From a bacterium (lineage in GTDB: Bacteria; Pseudomonadota; Alphaproteobacteria; Rickettsiales; RI-342): a stretch of 64,000 nucleotides of DNA. How positions within the stretch are numbered: the first letter of the stretch is position 1; every line of letters starts with the position of its first letter. The notes below the pieces were generated by a model. The model was not told the origin of the DNA. It saw only the letters and a program-made list of their open reading frames with translations, and did not search any database. The stretch spans positions 1 to 64,000 of the forward strand of contig WGMV01000013.1 in NCBI GenBank assembly GCA_016124905.1. Direction: 5' to 3'. Both the position numbers and the translations under genes were made by a program. Shown here piece by piece: positions 33,374 to 41,948 of this stretch.

Positions 33374-34822
33374 ATGACATTCGCTTCCCCCCTGAAAAAC
33401 CCATCCATAACGCAAAAAATGATGGGATTTATCATGGGCTTGGCTCTCATCTTCAGCCTTTTGCTGAGCCTGTGCTGCCCCGCGCATGCCGATGAACGCT
33501 TTGCCAGCTATGTGATTGAACTCAATAGCGGAAGGGTTTTAAACAGCAAAAATGCCGACGATCCGCGATTTCCGGCATCGCTGACCAAGACCATGACCAT
33601 GTACCTCACCTTTGAAGCCGTGAAAAACGGCAAACTGAGGTGGGACACGCCGCTTTCGGTTTCCGCCAAGGCCGCAGGCCAGCCGCAAACCAATATCGGC
33701 CTGCGCGAGGGCAATACGATCACCGTCAAGGAAGCCGTGGAGGCGCTGATTGTGCGCTCGGCCAACGATGCCGCCGTGGTGCTGGCAGAGGCAATCGGCG
33801 ATACGGAGTGGAATTTCGCCTTGAAGATGACGCAGAAGGCGCGCGCGCTCGGCATGAAAAACACCACCTTCAAAAACGCCAACGGGCTTCATCACCCGCA
33901 GCAGGTCACCACCGCCAAGGACATGGCGCGGATTGCCATTGCGCTGGAACGCGATTTTCCGGATTATTTCTACCTTTTCAAAACCATCGATTTCCGTTTC
34001 AAAGGCAAGACCTACGAAACGCATAACCGCGTAATGCGTTATTACCGGGGGGCGACAGGCCTGAAAACCGGCTTCGTCCGCGCATCGGGCTTTAACCTCA
34101 TCACCACGGCCAGCCGCAACGGGCACGATATTGTGGCCGTCATCATGGGTGGTGTCAGCTCCAAAAGCCGAGACAACCAGATGATCAGCATGCTGGATAA
34201 GAGCTTTGCACAGCTGGATGGACGGGCCCCCTCGAAGGATATGGCATTTGCGGACCTGGATAACAGCGATGATAATGACACGGATGACGGCGCCCCCACC
34301 TTACCCAAGGTGAGTGATGATGCCAAACCGGCCAATCGTTTCATGAAAGTGTTTGCCGGTAATATTCCGACGCCGGTTGCGGGCAAAGGCGCCCCCGCCC
34401 AGGAAGCTACACCGCAGGTCGCCATGCCGATGACTGCGCCTGCCGCGGGCACGCTCGCCACCAAGCCGACCGTGGCCGCGGGCATCGCCCCCGCCCCCGT
34501 ACCGCAGGTGCCCGCCGCGGCCATTACCGCACAGCAGAATGCCGCGCAGCTAACGCAACCAGGCGTAACCCCGACGGCGCGCTGGGGGATTCAGGTCGGC
34601 ACCTTTTCCGACCCCCATGATGCGGCGGCGGCGGTGGCGCATGCCTCGGCCCTGGCTAAAAACGCACTGCACGGTGCGGCCATCGCCATCACCAATGTGG
34701 GCGAAGGCCAAAGCAAGCTGCACCGCGCGCGGCTTGCGGGGCTGAGCCAGGATCAGGCACGCTCTGCCTGCCAGACGCTGCTTGCCGCGCAGGAATCCTG
34801 CTTCGTATTTCAACAGAACTAG
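33374..34822 (+). CDS. D-alanyl-D-alanine carboxypeptidase (DacA/PBP5-like) with SPOR domain
   Basis: The 482-residue protein has a signal peptide (to about AHA-DE, residue 39) and a peptidase S11 domain with SLTK (69-72), SAN (129-131) and KTG (231-233), the three motifs of low-molecular-weight penicillin-binding proteins. It trims the terminal D-Ala from peptidoglycan stem peptides. After an Asp-rich and Pro/Ala-rich linker, a C-terminal SPOR domain (about 400-480: RWGIQVGTFSDPHDAAAAVAHA, LHRARLAGLSQDQARSACQTL) should direct it to denuded septal peptidoglycan. This S11-SPOR fusion is common in alphaproteobacteria. Confidence 0.92.
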   Translation: MTFASPLKNPSITQKMMGFIMGLALIFSLLLSLCCPAHADERFASYVIELNSGRVLNSKNADDPRFPASLTKTMTMYLTFEAVKNGKLRWDTPLSVSAKAAGQPQTNIGLREGNTITVKEAVEALIVRSANDAAVVLAEAIGDTEWNFALKMTQKARALGMKNTTFKNANGLHHPQQVTTAKDMARIAIALERDFPDYFYLFKTIDFRFKGKTYETHNRVMRYYRGATGLKTGFVRASGFNLITTASRNGHDIVAVIMGGVSSKSRDNQMISMLDKSFAQLDGRAPSKDMAFADLDNSDDNDTDDGAPTLPKVSDDAKPANRFMKVFAGNIPTPVAGKGAPAQEATPQVAMPMTAPAAGTLATKPTVAAGIAPAPVPQVPAAAITAQQNAAQLTQPGVTPTARWGIQVGTFSDPHDAAAAVAHASALAKNALHGAAIAITNVGEGQSKLHRARLAGLSQDQARSACQTLLAAQESCFVFQQN

Positions 34823-34921
34823 CCAGACTATGATGAGTCCATCATGCCGCCCTTGCGGTGGCGGCCTGGGGCCGCGAGGCTTCTTAGCCTTACCCTACCC
34901 CTTCAACCAGAAGGCATAAAA

Positions 34922-34949
34922 AAAGCCGCGGCTAAATAGCCGCGGCTTT
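34922..34949. terminator. Bidirectional terminator
   Basis: AAAGCCGCGGCT (34922-34933) pairs with AGCCGCGGCTTT (34938-34949). It serves the carboxypeptidase gene (+) and the small Lys/Glu-rich gene (-). Upstream, 34829-34844 holds ATGATG-AGTC-CATCAT. Confidence 0.85.
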
Positions 34950-34969
34950 CGTAGAAAGAAAAGGAGCTC

Positions 34970-35149
34970 TTAGTGAGCAGCTTTTTCTTCTTTCTTTTCG
35001 GTGGTCGTGGTCGTGGTGGTTTCACCAGCAGCCGGAGCAGCAGCTTCAACTTTGGTTTCAACTTTTTTCTCTTCTTTTTTCTCAGTAGCTTGAGCAGCGA
35101 ACGGAGCAGCGATAACGAGGGCCAGAGCCAGAGCGAGCAGTTTTTTCAT
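34970..35149 (-). CDS. Small exported Lys/Glu/Thr-rich protein
   Basis: The 59-residue product begins with a clear signal peptide (MKKLLALALALVIAAPFAAQA) and leaves a mature part of about 38 charged residues (TEKKEEKKVETKVEAAAPAA, then a run of seven Thr and EKKEEKAAH). It is probably a periplasmic, disordered peptide; function unknown. I use ATG 35149 rather than 35161 because the first four codons would precede the usual signal. A good promoter (35207-35234) and a strong terminator mark it as an independent transcript. Confidence 0.7.
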   Translation of the reverse strand: MKKLLALALALVIAAPFAAQATEKKEEKKVETKVEAAAPAAGETTTTTTTEKKEEKAAH

Positions 35150-35206
35150 GATACAATCCATAGGTTTAGGAGTTGAATGGACATAGGTTGTCTACGTCTG
35201 TGGCGG

Positions 35207-35234
35207 ATATTATCGGGCTTTTTACTTCATGCAA
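35207..35234 (-). promoter_or_regulatory. Sigma-70-like promoter of the small Lys/Glu-rich gene
   Basis: On minus TTGCAT (35234-35229), 16 bases, TAATAT (35212-35207). About 50 bases of leader precede ATG 35149. Confidence 0.55.
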
Positions 35235-35245
35235 CGAGTGATGCG

Positions 35246-35269
35246 TTAGATTACATAGATTTAATCTAA
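35246..35269. repeat. 8-bp inverted repeat near the znuA 3' end
   Basis: TTAGATTA (35246-35253) and TAATCTAA (35262-35269), spacer 8. No U-tract, so termination is doubtful. It could be an operator; nothing more can be said. Confidence 0.35.
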
Positions 35270-35281
35270 GCGGTTAGCATC

Positions 35282-36181
35282 CTATTGCCGCGAATCGGCC
35301 TGGCAGGCGTTTGCAACGGTTGCGGCCAGCTGGCGCATGTGGGCCGCGTAGCTCTGGCCGGAGGCCATGTTCAGCCCGAGCGGATCAAGCGTCAGCACAG
35401 GCAGACCAAGTTCGGCGCCGAGCTTTTCAGCAGCGGGTTGCTGCTCGGGCTCGGTAATGAGGCAACAGGCCTTGCTTTGCACCAGCGCGCTTTTCAGTGC
35501 ACCCATTTTCATGCCGGAAATGCCCGCGCCCTCCAGCCCGCCGAGCGACGTCATGGTGCGGATGCCGTAGGCGCGCTCCCAGTAACGGAAGCCGTCATGC
35601 ATCACCACCAGCTGCATGGGCCGACATGCCAGAAGGCTGTTGTCGAGTTCGCGCTCCAGCGCTTTCAATTCGGCATCGAGCTTCAGCTCGGCGGCAATGG
35701 TGGCATTGGCGTGAGAAGGAAAGTCGCGCTGAAGCTCAATGGAGAGCCAATGCAGCACCTGGCGCAGCACGTCGGGCTCCATCCAGAAATGCGCGTCCAC
35801 CTTCTCAATTTTGCCGACCACGCGCAGCCAGGGCGCCGCCTTGGCGTTTTCCAGCATGTAGGTGAAGCCCGTATGTTTGGACTGCATCAGGGGAACAAGG
35901 CTTTGCTCCATATCGGGGCCAACCCAGATCACGGCATCGGCCTTTTGAAGGCCGGCGACGGCGGAAGGCGGCCAAGCGGCATCGTGCGCACCGCCGATGC
36001 CGGGCTTGAGCAGCACGTCCACATCCGCCCAGTCCTGCACCAGCTGGCGCACGGGCGCGGCGAGGATGGGAAGGCTCACCACCAGCTTCGCCCTGGGCGT
36101 GTCCTCCGCGCGCGCGGGCGCCACCCATGCCGCCGTCAACATGATGCCGATGCTAATGATCATCCGGATGATCCCGTGCAT
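35282..36181 (-). CDS. znuA: Zinc ABC transporter substrate-binding protein
   Basis: The 299-residue periplasmic protein has a signal peptide (to about ARA-ED) and the cluster A-I fold. Likely zinc ligands are the His in GGAHDAAWPPS, in VDAHFWMEPD and in VMHDGFRYWE, plus an acidic residue near LTEPEQQP/LDPLG. It binds zinc for the ZnuBC transporter encoded divergently. It lacks the His-rich loop of E. coli ZnuA. GGGGAGGGG just upstream fixes ATG 36181. Confidence 0.9.
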   Translation of the reverse strand: MHGIIRMIISIGIMLTAAWVAPARAEDTPRAKLVVSLPILAAPVRQLVQDWADVDVLLKPGIGGAHDAAWPPSAVAGLQKADAVIWVGPDMEQSLVPLMQSKHTGFTYMLENAKAAPWLRVVGKIEKVDAHFWMEPDVLRQVLHWLSIELQRDFPSHANATIAAELKLDAELKALERELDNSLLACRPMQLVVMHDGFRYWERAYGIRTMTSLGGLEGAGISGMKMGALKSALVQSKACCLITEPEQQPAAEKLGAELGLPVLTLDPLGLNMASGQSYAAHMRQLAATVANACQADSRQ

Positions 36182-36257
36182 GCGCCCCTCCCCTGCGATA
36201 AATCTGACAGGCGGCATCATGATGATGTATAGACGCTCATGCAATAGCCCAAACGTG

Positions 36258-37031
36258 ATGCCCATGGCCCGCCGCACCGATCACACCACCAACGCCACCG
36301 AGGAAATTCTGCTGAAGGCGGAACATCTCGGCTATACCACGCATGGCAAGGAGCTGCTGCGGCACATCCATCTGACGCTTCGCAAAGGTGAACTGTTCAG
36401 CCTGATCGGTCCCAATGGCGCTGGCAAAACAACGCTGGTGAACCTGTTGCTTGGGCTGGAAAAGCCGACGGAAGGGCATATCTGGCGGAAAGAAGGGTTG
36501 CGTGTGGGCTATGTACCGCAACGCATGGCCACCCATCCGTTTATTCCCATGACGGTGGCGTATTTCATCGGCGGCGATGGGGAGATGCTGGATACGGTGC
36601 TGCATGAAACGGGCATCGAACGCCTGACAGGGCGCATGCTGCACCAGCTTTCCGGCGGGGAATTGCAGCGTGTGATGCTGGCGCGGGCGGTGCTGAAGCG
36701 GCCGGATATTCTTATCCTCGACGAACCGGTGCAGGGCGTGGATGCGGAAGGGCAATTATCGCTCTACCGCTATATTGATGAAATCAGGCAACGGATGGGA
36801 TGCGGCGTGCTGCTGGTTTCGCATGATCTGAACTGGGTGCTTTCCTCCAGCGAATGGGTGCTGTGCCTGAACCAGCATATGTGCTGCGAAGGCAGGCCCG
36901 AGCATGTGCGCGGCAATGCGGCTTTCAAGGCCATGTTTCCGCAAAGCGCGATTGTGGCGCCTTACACGCACCATCACGACCATCACCATGCCGGGGTGCA
37001 TGTGCATGGAGAGGATTGCGCGCATGATTGA
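36258..37031 (+). CDS. znuC: Zinc ABC transporter ATP-binding protein
   Basis: The 257-residue ATPase has Walker A GPNGAGKTT, YVPQRMATHP (Q-loop), LSGGELQRVMLARA, ILILDEPVQGVD and the His of LLVSHDLNWV. The C-terminus carries a His-rich tail (THHHDHHHAGVHVHGEDCAHD) likely to bind zinc. It powers zinc import with ZnuB, whose gene overlaps its end by 8 bases. It is divergent from znuA by 76 bases. The start could be ATG 36258 or 36264; neither has a good ribosome site. Confidence 0.92.
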   Translation: MPMARRTDHTTNATEEILLKAEHLGYTTHGKELLRHIHLTLRKGELFSLIGPNGAGKTTLVNLLLGLEKPTEGHIWRKEGLRVGYVPQRMATHPFIPMTVAYFIGGDGEMLDTVLHETGIERLTGRMLHQLSGGELQRVMLARAVLKRPDILILDEPVQGVDAEGQLSLYRYIDEIRQRMGCGVLLVSHDLNWVLSSSEWVLCLNQHMCCEGRPEHVRGNAAFKAMFPQSAIVAPYTHHHDHHHAGVHVHGEDCAHD

Positions 37032-37833
37032 GTGGCTGGAGATGCATGACTGGCTGCTGCGCGCCTGGCTTGCGGCCTCCGCCCTGGCGGTGATGGCGGG
37101 GCCGGTGGGCTGCCTGGTAGTGTGGCGGCGCATGGCTTTTTTCGGCGATACATTGGCGCATGGGGCCCTGCTCGGCATCGGCGCGGGGTTGCTGTTTCAG
37201 GTGAATCCCTGGATCGGGGTGATGGTGAACAGCCTGGCTCTGGCCGCCGCGCTGACCTATGCGCAGCGTTACGCCGACCTGGCAAAGGACAGCTGGCTCG
37301 GCATTTTCTCGCACAGCATGCTGGCGGGCGGTTTGGTGCTGTATGGGCTAAGCGGCACAAGCTCCGGCGGGCTGATGGGGCTGCTGATGGGCGATGTGCT
37401 GGCCACCAGCTGGGAGGATGTGGCGCTGACGGCGGCGCTGGCGCTGGTGGCGCTGCTGGCGGTGACGCGTTATTGCTGGAAGGCGCTGGTGCTGGCCAGC
37501 ATCAACCCGGGCCTGGCGATGGCCGACGGGCTGCCCGTGCGCAAGGCCGAAATGCTGTTTGCCCTTACCCTGGCGGCGGCGGTGGCGGTGGCCATGCATG
37601 TGGTGGGCGTGCTCCTGACGGGCGCGCTGCTGCTGCTGCCTGCGGCCACGGCGCGTTTTATCGCACGCACCCCGGCGGGTATGGCGGTGTGGGCCATTGT
37701 CAGCGGGCTGGTGAGCGTGCTGATGGGCATGGCGGCATCGCTGCATTGGGATATCCCCACCGGGCCGTCCATCGTGCTGGCTAACACGGCGCTTCTGGCC
37801 TTAGTTTTTATCCATGGCCAGATAAAAGATTAG
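37024..37833 (+). CDS. znuB: Zinc ABC transporter permease
   Basis: The 269-residue permease of the ABC-3 family has about eight membrane helices and the motifs VVWRRMAFFGDTLAHGALLGIG near the N-terminus, SWEDV, and GVLLTGALLLLPAATARFIA. It forms the zinc channel with ZnuC; the genes overlap by 8 bases. The stop TAG lies in the right arm of a terminator hairpin. Repeat B5 separates it from alr. Confidence 0.92.
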   Translation: MIEWLEMHDWLLRAWLAASALAVMAGPVGCLVVWRRMAFFGDTLAHGALLGIGAGLLFQVNPWIGVMVNSLALAAALTYAQRYADLAKDSWLGIFSHSMLAGGLVLYGLSGTSSGGLMGLLMGDVLATSWEDVALTAALALVALLAVTRYCWKALVLASINPGLAMADGLPVRKAEMLFALTLAAAVAVAMHVVGVLLTGALLLLPAATARFIARTPAGMAVWAIVSGLVSVLMGMAASLHWDIPTGPSIVLANTALLALVFIHGQIKD

Positions 37834-37848
37834 GCCATGTTTTTTTTG
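37814..37848 (+). terminator. Terminator spanning the znuB stop codon
   Basis: ATGGCC (37814-37819) pairs with GGCCAT (37833-37838), followed by nine T. The TAG stop (37831-37833) is at the base of the stem. The B5 repeat follows at once. Confidence 0.75.
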
Positions 37849-37924
37849 CTGGCTCGCGTCGCTCGCTATTACGCGCCAATTATGGCGCGGGCCCTCAATG
37901 GGCCAGTCGCGCTGCGCGCTCCGG
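37849..37924 (+). repeat. Family B multi-hairpin repeat, copy B5
   Basis: Nearly identical to B1, but GGCCC-TCAAT-GGGCC replaces GGGCC-TCAAT-GGCCC (a compensated swap), and the last hairpin is GTCGCGCTGCGCGC. Confidence 0.8.
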
Positions 37925-37990
37925 TTAAAAAATACTGGCGGCAAAGCGTAAAACAAGGGATATTCCCCTGGTATTTTACACGGACCGTTT

Positions 37991-39112
37991 GTGACCCATA
38001 CCGCCACCCTCACCGTCGATCTCGCCATGCTCCGGCATAATCACCAGCAGCTGAAGAAGCTGGCGGGTGACAGCCGCGTGGCATGCGTGGTGAAGGCCAA
38101 TGCCTATGGAATGGGAATGGAGCGCGTGGCGCAGGAGCTGGCCATGGATGGCTGCCAGCGCTTTTACGTGGCCCATATGGAAGGCGCGCTGACGCTGGCC
38201 GAGCAGATTCCCTCCGTCCGCATCGCCGTGCTGCACGGGCCGGATAAGGACACGGCCCTGCCGATGGCGGAAGCCGGGCTGGAAGCGGTGATCAATTGCC
38301 CGGAGCAGCTTTACTGGTGGCAGGCGGCGGCAAAAAAGCTTGGACGCGCCCTGCCCGCCACGCTGCATGTGGACACGGGCATGCACCGGCTTGGGTTTGC
38401 CATGGAAGGTTTTACGGAGCTGTTCAACCAACCCGGCAGGCTGGAGGGTATTTCCGTCACCCAGGTGATGAGCCATCTTGCCTGCGCGGATGAGCCCGAA
38501 CACCCGCTGAACGGCTTTCAACATGCCAATATGTGCCTGGTGCGCAAGCAATTGCCGCATATTCCGCTTAGCTTTGCCAGTTCGGCGGGGATGTTTCTGG
38601 GGCCCGCCTGGCATTTTGACGAAGTGCGCCCCGGAGCCGCGCTTTACGGCATTCGCCTGACGCCGAAAATGCAGGAAGCAATCCATCCCATCGCCACGCT
38701 GACGGCGCCGCTGATAATGTTCAAAGACGTGAAAAAAAACGATTCGGTCGGGTATGGCGCAAGCTATGTGATGCCCGAAGACGGAAAGATCGCCGTCGCC
38801 CCGCTCGGCTATGCCGACGGGTTGCCACGCCGCCTGAGCAACGGCGGCCATGTATGGCTGACGGACGGCGTGCGCCATGTGCCATGCGAGATCGGCGGGC
38901 GCGTGTCGATGGATCTGGTAACGCTGATTGTCAGCGAACTGGAGGATGATTTCCTCCGCCGTGCATGGGTGGAATGGTTCGGCCCGCTGCAGCCGGTCGA
39001 AAAAGTTGCTGCGGAGGCAGGCACGATGGGGTATGAAATCCTGACGCTGCTGGGCAAGCGCCTTCAGCGTCATTACATCAACGGATTGGCGAGTGTTCAT
39101 GCGCATGCATAG
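37991..39112 (+). CDS. alr: Alanine racemase
   Basis: The 373-residue PLP enzyme makes D-alanine for peptidoglycan. The PLP lysine is K35 in VVKANAYGMG; the TIM barrel includes HVDTGMHRLGF and RPGAALYG, and the catalytic Tyr lies in VGYGASYV. The C-terminal beta domain has CEIGGRVSMDLV and GTMGYEIL. Translation starts at GTG 37991 behind GGACC; no ATG fits the family N-terminus. Length is normal. Confidence 0.93.
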   Translation: MTHTATLTVDLAMLRHNHQQLKKLAGDSRVACVVKANAYGMGMERVAQELAMDGCQRFYVAHMEGALTLAEQIPSVRIAVLHGPDKDTALPMAEAGLEAVINCPEQLYWWQAAAKKLGRALPATLHVDTGMHRLGFAMEGFTELFNQPGRLEGISVTQVMSHLACADEPEHPLNGFQHANMCLVRKQLPHIPLSFASSAGMFLGPAWHFDEVRPGAALYGIRLTPKMQEAIHPIATLTAPLIMFKDVKKNDSVGYGASYVMPEDGKIAVAPLGYADGLPRRLSNGGHVWLTDGVRHVPCEIGGRVSMDLVTLIVSELEDDFLRRAWVEWFGPLQPVEKVAAEAGTMGYEILTLLGKRLQRHYINGLASVHAHA

Positions 39113-39145
39113 GATTATGGTCGTTACCGGCGGGATGTGCCGCTG

Positions 39146-39964
39146 ATGGATGCCACCCCCGCAAATAACAACGGCTCATTTTTGCAGCGATTGAACATCC
39201 TTGCCGCCATCGGTGGCCCCGTTCTGCTGTTTCTTGAAGCGGTGGGCAGGCTGGCGCTGTTTACCGGCAACGGCATTCGCCATATGCTGACGCCGCCTTT
39301 TTATGGGCGCGCACTGTTTAAGCAGATGGTGGAAATCGGCTATTACTCGCTGCCCGTAGTGGGGCTGACGGCCATCTTTACAGGCGCGGTGCTAGCGTTG
39401 CAGAGCTATTCGGGCTTTTCGCGTTTTTCCGCCGAGAGTTCCATTGCCATCGTGGTGGTGCTGTCGATCACCCGTGAGCTTGGCCCCGTGCTGGCGGGCC
39501 TGATGGTGGCTGGGCGTGTGGGCGCATCGATTGCCGCGGAGATCGGCACCATGCGCGTGACAGAGCAGATCGACGCGCTGGTGACGCTTTCGACCAACCC
39601 GTTCAAGTATCTTTTCGCTCCGCGCCTGTGGGCCGGGCTCATCATGCTGCCCGCGCTGGTGGTGGTGGCCGATATCATCGGCGTGATGGGCGGCTACGCG
39701 GTGGCGGTGCATAAGCTCGGGTTTGCGACCGGTCCCTATCTGCGCGCCACGTTTCAATATCTGGAAACGAAGGACGTGGTTTCCGGCCTGGTGAAGGCGG
39801 GCGTGTTCGGCTTCATCGTCACCTTGATGGGCTGCTATCACGGCCATCATTCCAAAGGCGGCGCGCAGGGCGTGGGCATGGCCACCACCAATGCCGTGGT
39901 GTCTGCTTCCATCCTGATCCTGCTCAGCAATTATTTCATCACCGAACTTTTCTTTGCGAAGTAA
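39146..39964 (+). CDS. mlaE: MlaE-family ABC transporter permease
   Basis: The 272-residue permease has the MlaE signature (VEIGYYSLPVVGLTAIFTGAVLALQSY, TRELGPVLAGLMVAGRVGASIAAEIGTMRVTEQIDAL) and five membrane segments. It moves phospholipid between membranes with MlaF. ATG 39146 is chosen over GTG 39137, which sits on top of the GGCGGG ribosome site. The gene ends one base before mlaF. Confidence 0.92.
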   Translation: MDATPANNNGSFLQRLNILAAIGGPVLLFLEAVGRLALFTGNGIRHMLTPPFYGRALFKQMVEIGYYSLPVVGLTAIFTGAVLALQSYSGFSRFSAESSIAIVVVLSITRELGPVLAGLMVAGRVGASIAAEIGTMRVTEQIDALVTLSTNPFKYLFAPRLWAGLIMLPALVVVADIIGVMGGYAVAVHKLGFATGPYLRATFQYLETKDVVSGLVKAGVFGFIVTLMGCYHGHHSKGGAQGVGMATTNAVVSASILILLSNYFITELFFAK

Positions 39965-39965
39965 C

Positions 39966-40829
39966 ATGCCACCACGCAAAACACCTGCCAAAACACTGGG
40001 CAAAACCATCAAGATCGTTCCCGAGAACGCCCCCGCCAGCGACGCCGTGCTGGCCAGCGCACCGGTAAAGATCGCCGTTAAGGGCGTGACCAAGGGCTTC
40101 GGCCCCAAGCATGTGCTGAACGGGGTGGACCTGGAAGTGCGCAAGGGTGAATCGCTGGTGGTGATCGGCGGGTCGGGCACGGGTAAATCGGTGTTGATCA
40201 AATGCATCCTCGGCATTTTGACGCCTGACAGCGGCAGCATCAGCATCGACGGCAAGGAAGTGACCAACCTGCGCGGCAATGCGCGCGATGCATTGATGGG
40301 CAAGTTCGGCATGCTGTTTCAGGGCGGCGCCCTGTTCGACAGTTTGAGCGTGTGGGAAAACGTGGCCTTCGTGCCGCTGCAAAAAGGCCAGCTGAGCCGC
40401 AAGCAGTGCAAGGAACTGGCGGTGGAAAAACTGGCCGCCGTAGGGCTTTCCGCCGATGTGGCCAATTTGAAACCGGCTGAGCTTTCCGGCGGCATGCAAA
40501 AGCGCGTAGCGCTGGCACGGGCCATTGCCATCAACCCCGACATCATCTTTTTCGACGAGCCGACCACGGGGCTGGACCCGATCATGTCGGACGTCATCAA
40601 CGACCTTATCATCAGCTGCACGCGCCAGAAGGGGCTGACCACCCTTTCGATCACGCATGATATGGCGAGCGCGCGCAAAATCGCGCATCGCGTGGCGATG
40701 ATCTACAAGGGCAAGATTATCTGGCACGGGCCGGTGAGCGAGCTGGATAACTGCGACAACCCCTATGTGCAGCAGTTCATCCATGGTCGTGCGGACGGCC
40801 CCATCCAGATGGATGTGAAGAAGTTTTAG
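39966..40829 (+). CDS. mlaF: MlaF-family ABC transporter ATPase
   Basis: The 287-residue ATPase has Walker A GGSGTGKSV, LFQGGALFDSLSVWENVAF (Q-loop), LSGGMQKRVALARA, IIFFDEPTTGLDPI and SITHDMASA. It has a Lys/Pro/Ala-rich N-terminal extension of about 35 residues. It energises MlaE. The expected mlaD (MCE-domain) and mlaB genes do not follow; mutY is encoded on the opposite strand and overlaps the stop by 4 bases. Confidence 0.92.
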   Translation: MPPRKTPAKTLGKTIKIVPENAPASDAVLASAPVKIAVKGVTKGFGPKHVLNGVDLEVRKGESLVVIGGSGTGKSVLIKCILGILTPDSGSISIDGKEVTNLRGNARDALMGKFGMLFQGGALFDSLSVWENVAFVPLQKGQLSRKQCKELAVEKLAAVGLSADVANLKPAELSGGMQKRVALARAIAINPDIIFFDEPTTGLDPIMSDVINDLIISCTRQKGLTTLSITHDMASARKIAHRVAMIYKGKIIWHGPVSELDNCDNPYVQQFIHGRADGPIQMDVKKF

Positions 40830-41845
40830 CGCCGTTGCGCTGTTTCAGCATTCTCAAGCAATGCAAAGAGCTTATGCTCTGCCTTTGAACTAGGCAGCCT
40901 TCTAGCGGCGGGCAAGGTTACCCATTGCGCATGGGCCGGAAGCACCTGGGCATCTCCCTTTCCAATCATGTAGGCGTCGGCCAGCAAGGTGTAATGACTG
41001 TAGACCTGTTTGATGGAGCCGAGCTTTTTCCAGGAGGGGCCGATGGGCGCCTCCGGCGGTAGATGGTGCACCCGGTAGAGGCCGCCGAGATGGGCCTCGT
41101 CACGTTTCCACATGGCGATGTTTCCGGCATCGTCCGTTATCACCAGCCAGATCATGCGGCGGGTCGGCGTGGATTTTCTGGCTTTCGGCAAGGGGTATGC
41201 GCCCGGGTTCTCCTTGCCTTTGCATTGAGATGATAACGGGCACAGGCCGCAGGCGGGCTGGCGCGGGGTGCAGATCATCGCGCCGATATCCATCATGGCC
41301 TGGTTGTAATCGTCCGGGTGCTCCGTATCGAGCAAGGCCCAGGCAGCTTGCCACCATTCCTTTACGGAAGGATCCGTCAAGGCAAAGAAGCGGGCGAGTA
41401 CGCGCCGAACATTGGCGTCCAGCACCGGCGCGGGGTGACGGTATGCAAAGGCGGCGATGGCATGGGCCGTGCTCTGGCCGATGCCGGGCAAGGCCATGAG
41501 CCCCTCCACCGTCTGCGGCATGCCCTCGATGGATTGTTGGGCGGCCATATGCAGGTGGCGGGCGCGGCGATAATAGCCGAGCCCCTCCCATGCCTTCATC
41601 ACCGCCTGCTCATCGGCCTCGGCGAGAGAACGTATGGTTGGGAAGCGTTTCATGAAGGGCGAGTAAAAACGGTCCCTGACGGTGGCGACCTGGGTTTGCT
41701 GAAGCATGGTTTCGCTAACCCAGATGGCATAAGGGTCCCTGGTGTGACGCCATGGCAGCGATTTTCGCCCATGTTGTTGATACCAAACAAGAAGCGATGT
41801 GCGCGACGGTTGAAATTCTGGTAAGCTATTGAATATGAACGGCAT
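40826..41845 (-). CDS. mutY: A/G-specific adenine glycosylase
   Basis: The 339-residue repair enzyme removes adenine paired with 8-oxoguanine. The catalytic Glu is in [13 protein letters not shown]; the helix-hairpin-helix is [16 protein letters not shown] and the Asp follows in [13 protein letters not shown]. The iron-sulfur cluster ligands are [17 protein letters not shown] (Cx6Cx2Cx5C). The C-terminal NUDIX-like domain (about 230-335) recognises 8-oxoG. It converges with mlaF. Confidence 0.95.
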   Translation of the reverse strand: MPFIFNSLPEFQPSRTSLLVWYQQHGRKSLPWRHTRDPYAIWVSETMLQQTQVATVRDRFYSPFMKRFPTIRSLAEADEQAVMKAWEGLGYYRRARHLHMAAQQSIEGMPQTVEGLMALPGIGQSTAHAIAAFAYRHPAPVLDANVRRVLARFFALTDPSVKEWWQAAWALLDTEHPDDYNQAMMDIGAMICTPRQPACGLCPLSSQCKGKENPGAYPLPKARKSTPTRRMIWLVITDDAGNIAMWKRDEAHLGGLYRVHHLPPEAPIGPSWKKLGSIKQVYSHYTLLADAYMIGKGDAQVLPAHAQWVTLPAARRLPSSKAEHKLFALLENAETAQRR

Positions 41846-41948
41846 GGTTTTTTTATGAATATTTCGTGAATAGCAATATGCTTACTTGCGACGAAAAATA
41901 AACTTTCGTAATGTGGCGCTCCTTTGCAATCAAGGGCTTTGAACCTCC

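Noticed and set aside
36182-36257. Zur box between znuA and znuC
   Set aside because: ATCATGAT is palindromic but too short, and does not fit a Zur consensus I can defend.
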